DNA from: JAOXRU01 sp965247735
GTDB taxonomy: Bacteria > Bacteroidota > Bacteroidia > Flavobacteriales > Flavobacteriaceae
Length of the DNA stretch: 64,000 nt
NCBI GenBank assembly: GCA_965247735.1
Contig: CBDFHN010000002.1
Location: 1-64,000, forward strand
Direction of reading: 5' to 3'
Of the stretch, positions 53,708 through 62,344 are shown in pieces. The notes beneath the pieces are model-generated. The model searched no databases. It worked only from the letters and a program-made list of their open reading frames with translations, and was not told the DNA's origin. The first letter of the stretch is position 1. Every line of letters starts with the position of its first letter. A program made the position numbers and the translations under genes.

Positions 53708-54765
53708 TGAAATATAAATTAAAAGATAACATTAAAAATATAGGTGATTGGCAACTAATTAATGACGATTTGATTTACGCTTCAAACTACGAAGTAAAAA
53801 GTTATTATAATGAAAAAACAGTTACAAAACTAAGTGAATATTGGGGAATAAAATTCCTTCCCGATTTTTTTAATGTATTTACGAATAGAAGTTTTAACAC
53901 ATTTTATAATTATAAAGGAGAAATAATTAAAGAATACGATAAAACTAATTTTTACTACATCCTTTCAGAGGGAGACTTAATTTACTATGACCGGATATCA
54001 AAAAAAACAAAGCATAATGAAATAGATCTATTTAACGATAAATTAGGGAAGTCGTTGCTTCAAAGAAACTTTATTTACTTTGAAAAAAATCGAAATATAT
54101 ATAAGGTTTGTATAGATACAGGTAATTTAATCTGGCAATTTCCTTTATCTCAATTTGGAAATTTTGTAAGTGATTGGGGAGAGGAGCGAAATTATGAGAT
54201 AGAACAATTTATAGGAGTTTATAATGATGTTTTATGGATTAAAATAAGTTATTCAAGTGGTGGACTTATAGGTTTAGATATAAATACGGGGGAATTAAAA
54301 CACCAGCTGACAAAAGCGAATAAATTTATTGGCAAAACAGACACTAAACCTTTTGAAGAAGAAAAAGTGCCTTTTTATCGATGCGATTACATTTTACAAA
54401 AAGAAGAAGGTAAAATAATAGGTTTGGCAATAGACTTTTTTTATGAGGTTAATTTAAACGAAGTTGACCCCAAAATAACAGTTTATGGTTTGGATGAAGA
54501 ATACTCAAAATTTAGAATACAACATAGTCAAGGAATAAGTAAGAAAAGTATTTTAATAAACAACCAGTTGTATTTTTATAGTTATAATCAGCACATTTTT
54601 GCAATACTTGATATTGAAACAAAAAAAATAATCTATGTTTCCGATAAAATTAGTGTCCCTAATACTGAAAACGCTTGGGGGCAATTAAAAGATTTACAGG
54701 TGTCTGGAGATAAAGTATATGTACTAGATAGTATTAATAACTTGCATATTTTTGAAAAAAGTTAA
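53707..54765 (+). CDS. PQQ/WD-like beta-propeller protein, possible immunity protein
   Basis: A 352-residue soluble protein built of repeated beta units such as 'NRNIYKVCIDTGNLIWQF', 'GLIGLDINTGELKH', 'HIFAILDIETKKIIYV' and 'SGDKVYVLDSINNLHIF', each with Asp-x-x-Thr-Gly turns as in PQQ-type propellers. It has no signal peptide, so it acts in the cytoplasm. Propeller proteins of this size occur next to toxin tips in Bacteroidota and may act as immunity proteins. Inference from context only. Confidence 0.8.
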   Translation: MKYKLKDNIKNIGDWQLINDDLIYASNYEVKSYYNEKTVTKLSEYWGIKFLPDFFNVFTNRSFNTFYNYKGEIIKEYDKTNFYYILSEGDLIYYDRISKKTKHNEIDLFNDKLGKSLLQRNFIYFEKNRNIYKVCIDTGNLIWQFPLSQFGNFVSDWGEERNYEIEQFIGVYNDVLWIKISYSSGGLIGLDINTGELKHQLTKANKFIGKTDTKPFEEEKVPFYRCDYILQKEEGKIIGLAIDFFYEVNLNEVDPKITVYGLDEEYSKFRIQHSQGISKKSILINNQLYFYSYNQHIFAILDIETKKIIYVSDKISVPNTENAWGQLKDLQVSGDKVYVLDSINNLHIFEKS

Positions 54766-55005
54766 CCATTATATAAAATCAACCTCACATCTAAAAGCCT
54801 CCAAATTAGCGCCCAAACCAAGCGAAAAGGAAGACTGTATGTAAGAAGTAAATAATAAAGAGGACAGAGGATAATTAATAGACTTAGTAAGATAATGAAA
54901 AGAGATATGGATTAAATCTGGTAAACTTTACGCAACGGTGGTTTTTTAATCTGTTATGGTGTTAAAAACCAAGAAATTCTGATAAAACATTAAGACCCAA
55001 ATCCA

Positions 55006-55764
55006 ATGAAAGCAATAGTAAAAATAATGATGATGTTTTGTGTTATTAATATTATAGCCCAAAAAGTAAAAATTAAAAAAGGAATCCTTAGTATTGATAA
55101 GGTTGAGGTTTGTCAGTTTCAAAAGGTAAAGACGAATACTTATGATATTAATGATTTAGAAGGGAAGCCCGTTTTGAAGTTAGTTCTTAAGGCAGATACA
55201 GCTGAAACACTACAGGGAGATGAACGACTAAGTCAAATAAAATTTAGTAACACTAAAGATTCTGACTTCTATTATAGTGCTTATGATTTAAAAGGATTGA
55301 AATTTTCTTTAAGTACAGAAAAAACCTTAGCTAGACATTTAATTAAAAAGAATCAATTTTTAAGTAAGGATGGAATTAATTACAAAAATATTGAAGAGTT
55401 TTTTTCGGTGCCTAGATCTGAAAACAAGGAGATCGTAAATAAATTTAATGAGTATGAAAAAGCATACCAAAGCGTAGAAGATTTTGATTTAAAAATTGAT
55501 GGAAAAAACATCATAAAAGGGGAAGTAATTGTAGGCTACTATAAAATAGAGTATCAAAATAATCCAGAAAAGATAATTATTAGGGTATTTGATGCTAAAA
55601 ACTTCCTTACCGCAACCTATGATTTAGGCTATATAGTGTTTTTTGATAACAAAAAAGTAAAGTTTATCCTTTTAGGAAATAATCAAAATGATAATGCTGT
55701 ACGCGTTATTGAACGCATGATTATTGCTGGTTATACTTTAGGAGATACACTTGCCAAAAAATAG
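55006..55764 (+). CDS. Exported protein of unknown function
   Basis: A 252-residue protein with a signal peptide (residues 1-19, 'NIIAQ'). A beta-rich mature part ('ILSIDKVEVCQFQKV', 'VLKLVLKADTAETLQGDERL') and a later 'YYKIEYQNNPEKIIIRVFDAKNF' follow. The last 40 residues are helical ('NAVRVIERMIIAGYTLGDTLAKK'). It is 13 bases before the barrel gene, so probably co-transcribed. No family is recognised. Confidence 0.8.
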   Translation: MKAIVKIMMMFCVINIIAQKVKIKKGILSIDKVEVCQFQKVKTNTYDINDLEGKPVLKLVLKADTAETLQGDERLSQIKFSNTKDSDFYYSAYDLKGLKFSLSTEKTLARHLIKKNQFLSKDGINYKNIEEFFSVPRSENKEIVNKFNEYEKAYQSVEDFDLKIDGKNIIKGEVIVGYYKIEYQNNPEKIIIRVFDAKNFLTATYDLGYIVFFDNKKVKFILLGNNQNDNAVRVIERMIIAGYTLGDTLAKK

Positions 55765-55776
55765 GAAAATTATAAA

Positions 55777-58188
55777 TTGAAACCATTACATCCCACATAT
55801 AACAAGCTCCGATTGTTGGTGATATGCTATTGCTTATGTATTGGCTCCTTAACTATTAATGGGCAAAATTTAGATGCAGAAGCCATAGCCAAAGCGACAG
55901 CATTAAAGGTTAGTGGTGGTGTATCTGCAAATACAGTTTTTTATAGCTCGAATAATCGTAATGCTAGAGCTCCCTTTACATATTTTCTTCAAGGAAATAT
56001 TAATGTAAGCTGGCTTACTTTTAGCATGCCTTTGAGTTATAGTTTTTCTAATCAAGGAGCAAATTTAGATTATCAAATTCCTTTTAAGTTTAATAGATTA
56101 AGTCTGCATCCCAAATACAAATGGATTCAGGCACATATAGGAGATGTAGCAATGACTTTTTCTCCATACACCTTAAGTGGTCATCAATTTACGGGCGGAG
56201 GTATAGATCTTACGCCTCCTGGTAGTTTTAAGATTAGTGCTATGGCAGGACGCTTATTAAAGGCTACTGAAGATGATGGAAATGAAAAAACGTTACCTGC
56301 GTACCAAAGAATGGGATATGGAGCAAAACTAAAATGGGAGAAAGAACGTTATAAAATTGGTTTTATAGGATTTTATGCTAAAGACGATATTACTTCGGTT
56401 TCTACTATATTAGACGATAGAGATATTAGTCCAAAAGAAAATATGGTCATTAGTATTGAAGGAGAAGCTACTATATCAGATGGGGTTAAATTAAAAGCAG
56501 AATATGCATCCACAGCAATAACTCAAGATATACGAGCAGATAATAGTACGGAGAAAGGAGGTAGTTTGGCAGGAATATTCTTTAAAAATAAAAACTCAAC
56601 AGAGTATTATAATGCACTTAAGGCTGGATTAGATTTTAAGGTGGCCAAAGCTTCAATGGGGCTAGCTTATGAGCGGATAGATCCTGGTTACGAAACTTTA
56701 GGAGCTTATTTTTTTAATAATGATTTTGAGAATATTACTTTAAATGCTTCCCGTCCTTTATTTAATAACAAGTTAAACTTATCTTTTAATATTGGTTATC
56801 AACGAGATAATTTAGAAAGCCAAAAGGCACAGGAAACAAATAGGTTTGTTGGAGCAGCAAATGCAACTTTAAATGTAACAGAAAAAGTTACACTAACAGG
56901 TTCATACTCTAATTTTTCAATACATACCAATAGAAGTCTTAATCAATTTGATGACATTAATGATAGCGACCTTACTGATGAAGATCTTGAAGCATTAGAT
57001 TTTAAACAACTTTCGCAAAATGCCAATATTAATATAAATTGGTTATTGGTTGAGGGAGAAAAAAACACACAGAACTTAAATCTAAATTATAGTTTAGCGT
57101 CTTCTGCGAATGAACAGGCTGGTGTTGTAAGGGTAGGGCAGGCCAATAATTTCCATAATGGGAATGTTGTTTATACTATTGGGTTTCCAACACATAATCT
57201 AGATGTATCTACTGCATTGAATTATAATTATAGTGATATTGGTAGAGATGATAGTGATGCTATAGGGGCAAATATAGATGTGAGTAAGAAATTATTTGAA
57301 AATAAATTAAGTACTACTTTTGGTGTTGCGTATAACATTAGTGAGAATAAAAATACGAGCACTGATGTGCTTAACTTTAGAGCAAGTGCAACATTAATTG
57401 TTGCAAAAAAACATAATTTTAATCTTAATGCGGTTCAGTTATTTAGAAGTACCACAAATCAAGATGCTTTAAATGAATTAACTGTAACATTTGGATATAG
57501 TTATGCTTTTAGTATAGGTAAGCCTAAGTTAAAGAAAAGAGCAAAAAAAGAAAAGCAGTTTGAGTTTTCATATAAGACCCATGTTTTCAAAGGAGCACAT
57601 TATGAAATTAGTGCTGAAATTGCCGAAATTATAAAAACAACAGCCTTTAGAAGTATAAGAGAAATAAAAGGAATAGTTAACACTTTAAATACGCTAGAGG
57701 AAGAAATGCATCTTGCTGAAAATAAAAAAAACAGTACATATAAAAATGCAGCATTAAATTATTTAAAGTACTTATACAAGCATAAAAATTTCTTAGATAC
57801 CTATCATAATTTGGCATTTAAAAGTTTAAAGAAATTACATAAGGATGCTATAAAGCTGGATCATAGTGTTAAAAAAGAGTATATGTTAGTCTTAGCAAAA
57901 GTTAATACTGCTAAGCAAGAAGCCACATCAATTAAGCAAAAAGAGCTTGATAATTTAGCTGTTCTAGAAAAAAGATATATGGCTCATAGTTGGATGCAAG
58001 AACAGTTAAGAATGCTTACTCAGGCAGATATTATTAACAATAAAGGAATCTTAAGTGAGTTTAAGAAAAAGTATATATCAAAGATATTCGAAATGATTGA
58101 AGCAGAAAAATCAACTTTGGAGATTGAAAAGTATTTGGAACTTAAATTTGCAGATTTCTATCATAAAAAATCATATTCAAAATTTTAG
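55777..58188 (+). CDS. Outer-membrane beta-barrel protein with helical tail
   Basis: An 803-residue protein starting at TTG 55777 (this start retains the whole signal peptide, ending 'SLTINGQ'; no ATG upstream). Residues about 40-600 alternate polar and aromatic residues in strands such as 'GNINVSWLTFSMPLSYSFS', 'YGAKLKWEKERYKIGFIGFYA' and 'NTQNLNLNYSLASSANE', typical of a large outer-membrane barrel. Residues 605-800 are basic and helical. Role unknown. It could provide the membrane pore for the surface system encoded upstream, or be independent; it lies about 4 kb from the toxin gene. Confidence 0.82.
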   Translation: MKPLHPTYNKLRLLVICYCLCIGSLTINGQNLDAEAIAKATALKVSGGVSANTVFYSSNNRNARAPFTYFLQGNINVSWLTFSMPLSYSFSNQGANLDYQIPFKFNRLSLHPKYKWIQAHIGDVAMTFSPYTLSGHQFTGGGIDLTPPGSFKISAMAGRLLKATEDDGNEKTLPAYQRMGYGAKLKWEKERYKIGFIGFYAKDDITSVSTILDDRDISPKENMVISIEGEATISDGVKLKAEYASTAITQDIRADNSTEKGGSLAGIFFKNKNSTEYYNALKAGLDFKVAKASMGLAYERIDPGYETLGAYFFNNDFENITLNASRPLFNNKLNLSFNIGYQRDNLESQKAQETNRFVGAANATLNVTEKVTLTGSYSNFSIHTNRSLNQFDDINDSDLTDEDLEALDFKQLSQNANININWLLVEGEKNTQNLNLNYSLASSANEQAGVVRVGQANNFHNGNVVYTIGFPTHNLDVSTALNYNYSDIGRDDSDAIGANIDVSKKLFENKLSTTFGVAYNISENKNTSTDVLNFRASATLIVAKKHNFNLNAVQLFRSTTNQDALNELTVTFGYSYAFSIGKPKLKKRAKKEKQFEFSYKTHVFKGAHYEISAEIAEIIKTTAFRSIREIKGIVNTLNTLEEEMHLAENKKNSTYKNAALNYLKYLYKHKNFLDTYHNLAFKSLKKLHKDAIKLDHSVKKEYMLVLAKVNTAKQEATSIKQKELDNLAVLEKRYMAHSWMQEQLRMLTQADIINNKGILSEFKKKYISKIFEMIEAEKSTLEIEKYLELKFADFYHKKSYSKF

Positions 58189-58288
58189 TTATAGATACAT
58201 TATTTTGTGAAATCGACTAATCAAAGTAATTAGTTTACCAACTTATAAAAAAGAAATTTACCAACGACCTAATTTAAAGAAGACCTAA

Positions 58289-58570
58289 TTATAATTTTTT
58301 TGACAACTTTTTATATTTATTCATATCAAAATTAAAGAGCTCGTTAATTGAAACGTTTAATTCTTTTGAAATAAGAAGAAGGGTTTCGTAAGTTGGATTT
58401 GTATTTCCCCTTTCAATTTCACCTATAGTTTTTTTTGCATGTCCAGTTCTTAGACCTAATTCCTCCTGTGAAATACATTCATCAGTGCTAGGATTTATAA
58501 CTTTGCTTCTAAGTTCCTTAATTCGATAACCTAAAGCCTCTTTTTCCTTTTTGAAACTTTTCTTCTGCAT
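58289..58570 (-). CDS. XRE-family transcriptional regulator
   Basis: A 93-residue protein with a Cro/C1-type helix-turn-helix at about residues 12-75 ('IKELRSK', 'ISQEELGLRTGHAKKTIGEIE', 'NPTYETLLLISKELNVSINELF'). No sensor domain. It is divergent from the SusC operon. The 420-base gap between them contains a 20-bp palindrome that is a good candidate for its operator. The small size suggests a repressor or activator whose activity is set by its concentration or by a partner protein. Confidence 0.9.
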   Translation of the reverse strand: MQKKSFKKEKEALGYRIKELRSKVINPSTDECISQEELGLRTGHAKKTIGEIERGNTNPTYETLLLISKELNVSINELFNFDMNKYKKLSKKL

Positions 58571-58603
58571 AATGGTAAAATTCCCATATTAAAATCAAAA
58601 AGA

Positions 58604-58623
58604 AGGATACATATATGTATCCT
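58604..58623. promoter_or_regulatory. 20-bp perfect palindrome, candidate operator
   Basis: AGGATACATATATGTATCCT is a perfect dyad. It lies 34 bases upstream of the XRE regulator start codon (58570) and 14 bases upstream of the putative -7 element of the SusC transcript. That is ideal for controlling both. Confidence 0.65.
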
Positions 58624-58636
58624 ATTAAAATTTTTT

Positions 58637-58644
58637 ATATATTT
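58637..58644 (+). promoter_or_regulatory. Bacteroidetes-type -7 element for the SusC transcript
   Basis: TATATTTG matches TAnnTTTG. A start near 58650 would produce a leader of about 340 bases before the SusC ATG at 58990. A second dyad, AATTACATT-ATT-AATGTAATT (58652-58672), falls right at the likely 5' end and could form a protective hairpin. Confidence 0.6.
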
Positions 58645-58711
58645 GAGGAAGAATTACATTATTAATGTAATTTTGCGATTCTTCTTAAAAATATTAGGAG
58701 CAATTCGCTTA

Positions 58712-58850
58712 GAGTCTCAACTTGGAAACTGGTAATTTTTAGCAACGAGACAATAAGTAAGATGTTCACGACCCGGGCGTGGACTCTCTTATCGTTGCAT
58801 GGTATACCAGTACCTCAAGTTGATAAGTTGAGTTCCACGCCTTTTTTTGT
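58712..58850 (+). promoter_or_regulatory. SusC leader: nested stem with mutually exclusive terminator
   Basis: Three nested stems can fold as one long hairpin. CAACTTG/ACTGGTA (58718-58734) pairs with TACCAGT/CAAGTTG (58805-58822). GCAACGA (58742-58748) pairs with TCGTTGC (58792-58798). GTTCACG (58764-58770) pairs with CGTGGAC (58778-58784). The last arm is also part of GGCGTGGACTC (58776-58786), which can instead pair with GAGTTCCACGCC (58830-58841, one bulge) directly before seven T bases, a rho-independent terminator. The two folds exclude each other, as in attenuators and riboswitches. No known riboswitch class is recognised. Confidence 0.65.
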
Positions 58851-58904
58851 TTGGTTCTCATAGTATAATTGTTAACTAAATAAAACGAAACCACATGAAA
58901 AAAT

Positions 58905-58955
58905 AGCACAAAAAAACCTCCCAATCACTTTGCACGGTTACTAGGAGGCTTATGA
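58905..58955 (-). terminator. Minus-strand terminator inside the SusC leader (possible antisense RNA)
   Basis: On the minus strand, GCCTCC (complement of 58944-58949) can pair with GGGAGG (complement of 58916-58921), and it is followed by TTTTTTT (complement of 58909-58915). It therefore ends a transcript that would run from within SusC backwards into the leader. Antisense RNAs are known to control some SusC-type operons in Bacteroides, which makes this worth testing. Confidence 0.5.
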
Positions 58956-58989
58956 TTAAATAACAGATTATTCAACCTAACTCAAAATT

Positions 58990-61900
58990 ATGAAAAATAA
59001 TTCAATGTGTACTGGTAGGAACCTCCTATTTTGTACTTTTTACCTGATTATTTCCCCAATTCTTACTAGTATCTTAGCTACCAACCTGTGTCCACACTAT
59101 AGTTACTCCAATTATTTAGACGATCAACAAGTAGAAATTAGTGGAAAGATTACGGATTCTAATAGTCTTCCAATTGCAGGAGTTCATGTTGTGCTTAAAT
59201 CATTTAAGCAAGGAGTAATTTCCAAACTGGATGGTTCTTATGAGATTGGAGCCAATCCCAACGATACATTAATTTTTACAGCAATAGGATTTGTTTCGCA
59301 AACGGTTCCAATTAATCATCGAACCACTATCAATGTACAACTCCTAGAAGATATTACTTTCCTTGAAGGAGTAGAAGTAAATGCAGGATATTACACAGTA
59401 AAAGAAAAAGAACGTACTGGTAATATCTCTTCTGTTAAACAAGTAGATATCGAAAAACAACCTATTTCAAATCCCTTAGCGGCATTACAAGGAAGAATGG
59501 CAGGTGTTGAAATCATTCAGACTTCTGGAGTACCTGGCTCGGGTTTTGAGATAAAAATCAGAGGTCAGAACAGTATTCGTACTGGAGCAAATGATCCTCT
59601 TTATATAATAGATGGTGTACCTTATTCTTCCAATTCATTAGGAGATTTACAAACTTCAGGATCAATTATTCCAGGAAATCCATTTAGTCCATTAAATAAT
59701 ATCAATCCATCGGATATAGAAAGCATAGAAATATTAAAAGATGCTGATGCCACTGCCATTTACGGTTCTCGTGGAGCAAATGGGGTGGTACTTATCACCA
59801 CTAAAAAAGGCAAGGTTGGCAGTACAAAATTTGAGTTGAATATCTCTTCCAGTATAGGAAAGGTAGCTAAAAATATAGGAGTATTAAATACGGATGAATA
59901 TATAGCAATGCGAAAAGAGGCATATGCTAACGATGGTGTCACAACCTATCCCTTTAATGCTTATGCTATAAATGATACTTGGGATCAAAACAGACAAACC
60001 AATTGGCAAAACGCATTGATTGGAAATACTGCATATATTACCAATATTCAAAGTTCTTTATCAGGAGGAAGTGAGCAAACACAATTTTTATTAAGTGGAA
60101 ATTACAATAAACAGACTACAGTTTTCCCTGGAGATTATGCCAATAAAAAAGCATCTGCTCATATGCGATTACATCATAAATCAAAAAACGAAAAGTTAGC
60201 CGTTCAATTTTCGGTGAATTTCACTTCAACTAACAATAATCTATTATCCATTGATTTAACGAGGGAAGCCTTAAGTTTGGCTCCCAATGCGCCTGAGTTA
60301 TATGGGGATGATGGAACTCTTAATTGGGAAAACTCCACATGGAATAATCCTTTAAGACAATTAGAAGGCAGTTACCAAGGAGAAGGATCTAGTCTTATTA
60401 GCAATGCACGGATTAGTTATAAGCTTTTAAAGACACTTAGTTTAACAACAAATCTAGGCTATACTCAAAGTAGACTAAAGGAATTGCGAACAGTACCTTC
60501 TACTACTTACAATCCTGCATATGGATTGGGAAGTGAAGTATCTTCAGCGATACATAATAATAGTTCTCAAAAATCTTGGATTATTGAACCCCAATTGCAT
60601 TGGAAATATCAACTTGGGAAAACAAAAATAGCGGCTCTGGTTGGGCTTACTTTTGAAGAACAAAATGGAGATCGACTTTCTCAATTTGCGAATGGATTTA
60701 CGAGTAATAGTCTTATTGAAAATATTGCAGCAGCCTCTAATTTATACATTCTTGGAAATTTGCTAACACAATATAGGTATCATGCATTTTTTAGTAGGAT
60801 AAATTTTAACCACCGAGGAAAGTATATCCTAAACTTTACTGGTAGGAGAGATGGATCTAGTCGATTTGGAACGCATAAAAAGTTTAGCAATTTTGGAGCC
60901 ATAGGAGCAGCATGGATATTTTCAAATGAAAATTTTATAAGAAATCATATTCCTGTTTTAAGTTTTGGAAAACTCAGAGCAAGTTATGGAACTTCTGGAA
61001 ATGATCAGATTGGGGATTATCAGTATTTGGATACCTATTCTTTTGGAAGTAGTAAATACCAAAACATTAACGGGTTAAGACCTACCAGACTATTTAATCC
61101 CAATTTTAGCTGGGAAGAAAATAAAAAACTAGAAATAGGTCTTGAACTGGGATTTATAAATGATCGCATTTCATTAAGTTCCAGTTTCTATCGCAATCAA
61201 TCTTCCAATCAATTGGTTGGAATTCCATTACCTGGAACGACAGGCTTCAGTTCCCTAAACGCAAATTTGGATGCAACAGTAGAAAATTCAGGTCTGGAAT
61301 TTGAACTTTATACGCTCAATATTGCGCATAATAATTTTAAATGGTCCACAGGAATTAATTTAAGTATTCAAAAAAACAAACTTTTAGAATTCCCTAATCT
61401 GGAAGGTTCTACTTATGCCAATCAATTGCTAGTTGGAGAACCTTTAAACATTCTGCAAGTATACCAATCTACAGGAGTTAATCCCCAAACAGGATACTAT
61501 GAATTCAGTGATATTAATGGAGATAATGCCATTACTTCCCCAGAGGATAATAAGGTGGTCATAGATTTAAATCCAGAATACTTTGGAGGAATTAACAATA
61601 GTCTCTCGATAGGAAACCTGCAATTTGACTTCTTGTTTCAATTTACCAAGCAATTAGGCAAAAGTTATATTGCAACAAATGGTGTTATAGGAGGAGCAAG
61701 TAACCAACCAAAAGCTGTTTTAGACAGATGGCAAAACCCAGGAGATGAAACTTCTATTCAGAGATTTACCTCTGGCTTAGATCCCCAAGGAAGACTTGCA
61801 GCGATTAATCATGCCAAAAGTGATGCTGCAATAATAGATGCATCTTATATCAGATTAAAAAATGTATCACTTAGCTACCAACTTTCAAATATAACTAGCA

Positions 61901-62043
61901 AAGGAATAGGATGTAAACTTTTTCTTAGAGGTCAAAATTTATTGACAATCACCTCCTATGATGGGCTTGATCCTGAAAACAGATCCAGTTGTACTATTCC
62001 ACCATTGCGATTCATTACCCTAGGAACACAACTAACTTTTTAA
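58990..62043 (+). CDS. SusC/RagA-family TonB-dependent outer-membrane receptor
   Basis: A 1017-residue protein with a signal region (residues 1-30), a carboxypeptidase-regulatory-like domain ('VEISGKITDSNSLPIAGVHVVL', about 48-122) and a TonB plug ('NPLAALQGRMAGVEIIQTSG', 'PLYIIDGVPY', 'ILKDADATAIYGSRGANGVVL'). A long beta-barrel follows to the C-terminus, with 'RLKNVSLSYQL' and a final aromatic-ending strand ('FITLGTQLTF'). It imports a ligand handed over by SusD, powered by TonB. It is controlled by the leader described upstream. Confidence 0.97.
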   Translation: MKNNSMCTGRNLLFCTFYLIISPILTSILATNLCPHYSYSNYLDDQQVEISGKITDSNSLPIAGVHVVLKSFKQGVISKLDGSYEIGANPNDTLIFTAIGFVSQTVPINHRTTINVQLLEDITFLEGVEVNAGYYTVKEKERTGNISSVKQVDIEKQPISNPLAALQGRMAGVEIIQTSGVPGSGFEIKIRGQNSIRTGANDPLYIIDGVPYSSNSLGDLQTSGSIIPGNPFSPLNNINPSDIESIEILKDADATAIYGSRGANGVVLITTKKGKVGSTKFELNISSSIGKVAKNIGVLNTDEYIAMRKEAYANDGVTTYPFNAYAINDTWDQNRQTNWQNALIGNTAYITNIQSSLSGGSEQTQFLLSGNYNKQTTVFPGDYANKKASAHMRLHHKSKNEKLAVQFSVNFTSTNNNLLSIDLTREALSLAPNAPELYGDDGTLNWENSTWNNPLRQLEGSYQGEGSSLISNARISYKLLKTLSLTTNLGYTQSRLKELRTVPSTTYNPAYGLGSEVSSAIHNNSSQKSWIIEPQLHWKYQLGKTKIAALVGLTFEEQNGDRLSQFANGFTSNSLIENIAAASNLYILGNLLTQYRYHAFFSRINFNHRGKYILNFTGRRDGSSRFGTHKKFSNFGAIGAAWIFSNENFIRNHIPVLSFGKLRASYGTSGNDQIGDYQYLDTYSFGSSKYQNINGLRPTRLFNPNFSWEENKKLEIGLELGFINDRISLSSSFYRNQSSNQLVGIPLPGTTGFSSLNANLDATVENSGLEFELYTLNIAHNNFKWSTGINLSIQKNKLLEFPNLEGSTYANQLLVGEPLNILQVYQSTGVNPQTGYYEFSDINGDNAITSPEDNKVVIDLNPEYFGGINNSLSIGNLQFDFLFQFTKQLGKSYIATNGVIGGASNQPKAVLDRWQNPGDETSIQRFTSGLDPQGRLAAINHAKSDAAIIDASYIRLKNVSLSYQLSNITSKGIGCKLFLRGQNLLTITSYDGLDPENRSSCTIPPLRFITLGTQLTF

Positions 62044-62344
62044 TCCCCGTAGGCTTGTTGAGGCTAAAAGCATTTTTTCGGGAACCTAACTCATTTTTTT
62101 GGATTAACCAGTTGGATGTCAAAATATAAAATGAGCCTACAAAAAGTTTATGACTCCAAAAAAGGAGCATAGGTCAAAAACATATGACCGATTTAACAAA
62201 ATAAATAAAAACACATGAAACGAGCATGCTTAGAACTTTATCACTGAAAGGAAACTTAAAGTTCATGAATTCCAATAAAAATAGTGTGAGTAATGACTAT
62301 AAGCGAACAGCATGTAACCGTTAAGAATCAATAAAAATAAACAG
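62044..62344. other. Interval between SusC and SusD
   Basis: No credible gene. One small hairpin (GGTCA-N8-TGACC, about 62172-62189) and several A/T-rich stretches. The spacing is unusually long for a SusC/SusD pair, which could allow different expression of the two genes. Confidence 0.4.

Noticed and set aside
54766..55005. Possible toxin fragment between the propeller gene and the exported protein
   Set aside because: Some stretches look coding-like, but no frame holds more than a few recognisable residues.
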